From contig CM057151.1 of NCBI GenBank assembly GCA_029962745.1, positions 34,428,818 through 34,492,817 of the forward strand: a stretch of DNA of 64,000 nt, read 5' to 3'. Under the pieces are notes generated by a model, which searched no databases, was not told the DNA's origin, and saw only the letters and a list, made by a program, of their open reading frames with translations. The position numbers were made by a program, and so were the translations under genes. Shown here piece after piece: positions 60,595-64,000 of the stretch (within the stretch, counting starts at the first letter, position 1; each line of letters opens with the position of its first letter). The DNA comes from Echinometra lucunter. Taxonomy: Eukaryota > Echinodermata > Echinoidea > Camarodonta > Echinometridae.

Positions 60595-60666
60595 CTGCAA
60601 TGTCCCATAACTGAAGCATGACAATATCCTGCTTAGACCTCTCCACTTTCTTGAGTGCAAAATCAA
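60595..60666 (-). CDS. RAB29: Rab29-like small GTPase, G2-G3 exon
   Basis: Acceptor TTTTGACTGTCCATAG|TTGAT, donor TTGCAG|GTGAGT; 72 bp. With one base from the missing previous exon it reads VDFALKKVERSKQDIVMLQL then WDIAG. VDFALK follows switch I and is typical of RAB32/38/29; WDIAG (isoleucine where most Rabs have threonine) is the mark of this subfamily. The exon that would carry the GxxxxGKT P-loop and switch I threonine is not between 60667 and 64000 as far as I can see, so it probably lies beyond the right edge. Confidence 0.85.
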
Positions 60667-63600
60667 CTATGGACAGTCAAAAGACAGTACTGGTAATTGT
60701 TAAATTCAAATTTCTTGCATACATACTTTGTACACTATTGAAAATAGTTTGATCACTTCAAAGCATTCACTGTACACAGAAAATAATGTTCTGAAGAAGG
60801 GATTATAGTAAAATCCACTTGAGGTTCTGAAGGCAATAGATAACATGCACAGTTTGGCTAAAAGTTTACATAAACCTGGGCAATTCCTCAGAAAATGTTC
60901 ACTTACCAAAAAATAAGAAATCTACTTTATATAATATATATTCAAAATATTTCTGCTTCCATGACAAATTTGGAATCAAACAATAGGGATTATCATTATT
61001 CAGTAGACACCAAAAGAAAATCCATGACAGCAAGGAATTATGGACAAAATATGTATGAATGGAAAGATTTTCCTTTGAAACACAAATAATTTGCTGAAAG
61101 ATCATATAATTATCCTTGAAAGGCTTAAAATGTGACTTTCAAAGACCCTTCTCAGACCCCTAAACCAAGCTGAATAAAAAGCACAGCGAGTTCTGAATAG
61201 TGACGTTACAATATGGGCAGGTGTATATTTGCCTTCATTTGTTTGCCTGCATTTGTTTGCCAGTATGTGTTTGCCTTTTCTTGCTATGTTTTGTATTGCC
61301 GCTCTTTCACGGCAATTTTTTTTATACCATTGGACAAATCACTCTGGAGTGTGTCCTCTTAAAACTATATAGAAAACATTTGGTGCCATTATTTAATTCT
61401 ATGAAGTGATATCACTATCAGCCTATAATCATTTCTAAAAACATCAGTAGTTTTGATTGACTTCAGCTTACTACTATCAGGGCTTGTGCATTTCAGAGTC
61501 TCAGAAGCTCCGCGGAGCTGATGCTGAACATTACCATTGTGACCTGTAACATAGAGCGCATTGTTGTGTGATCTATTTTGTGCTCATTTATAATCATGTT
61601 TTTGTTCCTCACTCACTCAGAATGGGATAGCTGTAAAGGTTTCCTCGCATTTTCTCATTAAGAACATCAGTAATCCAATTTAAGAGTGAATTTGGCATTG
61701 GACTCTTGCAATCTTGAATCGCGAAACTGCTGATGTTCTTAGAGATGATAATAGCCAATATTGCTTTAAAAACTGAAATATTTATTCAAAAAGTTATGAA
61801 TTGTACATGTTATTGATAAAGATGCAACTTATTTTTTTATCTTTAGCAACATAATAAAGTTTAATCTAGATCTATTTAAACTGAAATCACAACATAGGCC
61901 TATTTTGATATTTCAAAAAACCTTTGGTGAAAGTACATGTAGTTATAGCAATACTGCCAATTAATTGGGCATCTTCAACCAAATTTTCATTACATCCACA
62001 AATCTGCCATTGATCCCGGATTATTAAAGACAAAAGGAGCCACGTTCATAGTTGTATTTATACTAGTTCTCTTAGATATTTTCTTTGCCGTATTTACAAA
62101 CAGAGGCAATTCAGTGATTCTCAACTTTAGCATGTGAATTGTTCACTAATTTAATTTCTGTGTCCATATTTAGTTTAATCATCTGCAGCCGACATTTCAA
62201 TCTCTGAATCTCAAAAGTTCAATATGAGAATTAAGTGCAGAATACATAAAAGCTGCGGTGCTGCAGTTCTGTGTGCCAAAGTTGTGATGTCACAAATCTC
62301 GCAACTAGACAGAGGACCTGAAGGCCGAAAATCTGGGTCTCAAAATATCATTTTTTAAAGATAATTACTGCTGATTACTGCAGACTCCAGACAGATCTTT
62401 ACAAGTGCAGTTTAAATACTGAATTAGCAAAGTTTCCCCTTCGCAATAAAATGAATTTTGCTGCAATTCAAAACACTTTTGACTCTTTGGGTGTATACTT
62501 AAACTACATTAGGAGATTTTAGAGAACAATTTCACAAACAGTGAGTGATGCTGATCATATGTACATGTACATGTACCAAGCTGTAGTGTGGGTAGTGGTA
62601 CACAGTCAAGGCATTCATATGTGCCTAAATTTCAACAACAAAAAAATGGTTCAATGAATTTGATCATCTTTTATTTATTCTGGTACTATCAAGATTTAAT
62701 TCATAACTTTACTTCCAAACTAAAGGGCATCCGTTAATGAGATATGAAACCTATCTGACAAGAAATGGACATCTTTTAGACAGCAAGATACTTTTCTGGG
62801 GCCAGTTTCTGGAAACCAACGACAGGACACACCCTGTAGTACTCTGCAAGTTAAAAATGAACTTGTTTAGTAATGTAATAGATGCTAGTCAATACCATCA
62901 TGGTACAAAATATCAATCAAACCTTAATTTGGACATTAAATATTTGGATATACTTTTTCACAAAATTATGTACAAAATTTCCTTTAAAAAGGATGCCTAT
63001 GACAGCTCAGACAATACCAATAGAAGCTAACATGCTGTAGAGGTTATTAAAGGTATGCAAAACTTGAGAAACATTAAATAAGAATAAAAAATCATGATTA
63101 GATGATAAAATTGATTTCAGTTTTTCAGAAATCTGTCAAATAGTGAAATGTTGATTTAAATCAGTGATTTTTTTTTTAAAAACCATTTGATTTAAATCAA
63201 CGTGATTTAAATCAGCAACCCTGCACTGCATATGGACTAAAAAGATATGTCGGGTTTGGAAGTGTTTCAAGTCCTTGTCTCTCAAGATGTCTTTTATCTT
63301 GGTGATGAGGGCTTTATGAAACACTTAGCAGACAACTAGCCAACTAGCATCAATTTAGTCTAAGAAGTTAGACTTATGACAGTTTTGAGAAACTGGCCCC
63401 CAGCAGCTGCTGGGGTGGTATTCTAAAAAAGATTTTATCTTTTATTTTGGTGAAAAAGTGTCACATGTCATAGAAATAATAAGTAGGCATATCATAAAAT
63501 GTCTGTGCAATGATGGCAGAGTGCAGAGTTTGCATAAAGTGAAAGAGACATCTACACAAACACCTATAAGAAGTGTTTATTCCTTGTAATTTCAGTTTGT

Positions 63601-64000
63601 TCTGACAATTCATGGTTTTCCTTAAAGACATTGGTTAACATTGTTATGATTTTTAAAAATCTCATTTTGTTACTTGCAAATGGGATAAACATTAGGGTTA
63701 TAGTGTAAAAATACCAGTCTGAAAGTTTCAAAGTATAATATCCACAGGAAGTATTTTTAAATATTAGAAATGTGAAGCAATGTTTGAAAAATATACGAGG
63801 GTCAGTTGCACAGACTAGATGAAAGGAGTACGCATGCGCGCATGGCTCACCGGACCGTACTGTGTGTATTGGCATATCATGCGGCGGAAGGCAGATAACA
63901 ATATTTTTTAATTCGAGCAAAACGGTCCTCTTATTTACTGTCTCTCGAGACGAAAAATAACAAAATCGCGGTTTGCGTCTAACTTACAGTTTTTCATTTC
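60667..64000. other. Rab intron or upstream region, no further exon recognised
   Basis: Holds TTTGCCT-rich repeats (61225-61285), an ATTTAAATC-rich palindromic patch (63148-63215) and, at about 63265-63405, a remnant with TTTATGAAACACTTAGCAGA resembling the GTTTCAT MITE family. No P-loop-coding frame was found on the - strand. Confidence 0.5.

Noticed and set aside
63564..63920. 118-codon - strand frame as the first Rab exon
   Set aside because: No P-loop or switch I sequence, and no donor of the required phase.

Overview
This is animal nuclear DNA, most likely from a marine deuterostome and probably an echinoderm such as a sea urchin. The reasons are spliced genes with GT-AG introns, many small inverted-repeat transposons, degenerate LINE 3' ends, tandem arrays built on AGGTCA half-sites, and frequent ACATGTAC words. 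The organism is inferred from style, not proven. No bacterial operon, CRISPR array, rRNA or convincing tRNA is present.

Only two protein-coding genes can be supported, and they point toward each other. On the + strand, five exons between 20447 and 28912 join in phase into a protein of about 450 residues. It has a basic N-terminal half, a nine-unit pentapeptide repeat and a long C-terminal coiled coil; I do not recognise the family. On the - strand, three exons (60666 to 58588) encode the middle and end of a Rab GTPase G domain that resembles RAB29/RAB7L1. Its P-loop exon lies beyond the right edge and its C-terminal exon was not found.

Region 1-20446 has no recognisable gene and is a mosaic of mobile elements: a LINE 3' end, TIR-bounded elements carrying AGGTCA tandem arrays, a three-level nested transposon complex (13794-16650), a foldback element with a perfect 9-bp target-site duplication (16839-17705), and a hAT-like element inside an older MITE (17800-19705). 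Introns of the + strand gene hold more hAT-like and TTAA-type elements and a second copy of the large minisatellite-bearing element (26233-27782).

The main structural fact is an assembly duplication. Positions 27786-43052 and 43553-58780 are the same about 15.2-kb sequence, separated by exactly 500 N. The copies differ mainly by one-base indels in homopolymers, and both match ends coincide with the gap. This looks like two overlapping contigs that were never merged, so the last exon of the coiled-coil gene, one Rab exon, two LINE fragments and several MITEs each appear twice. The true locus is probably about 15.7 kb shorter.

From 58781 to 64000 the sequence is single-copy again and holds two Rab exons, a 90-bp intronic tandem repeat interrupted by a MITE, and otherwise unannotated intron or upstream sequence.
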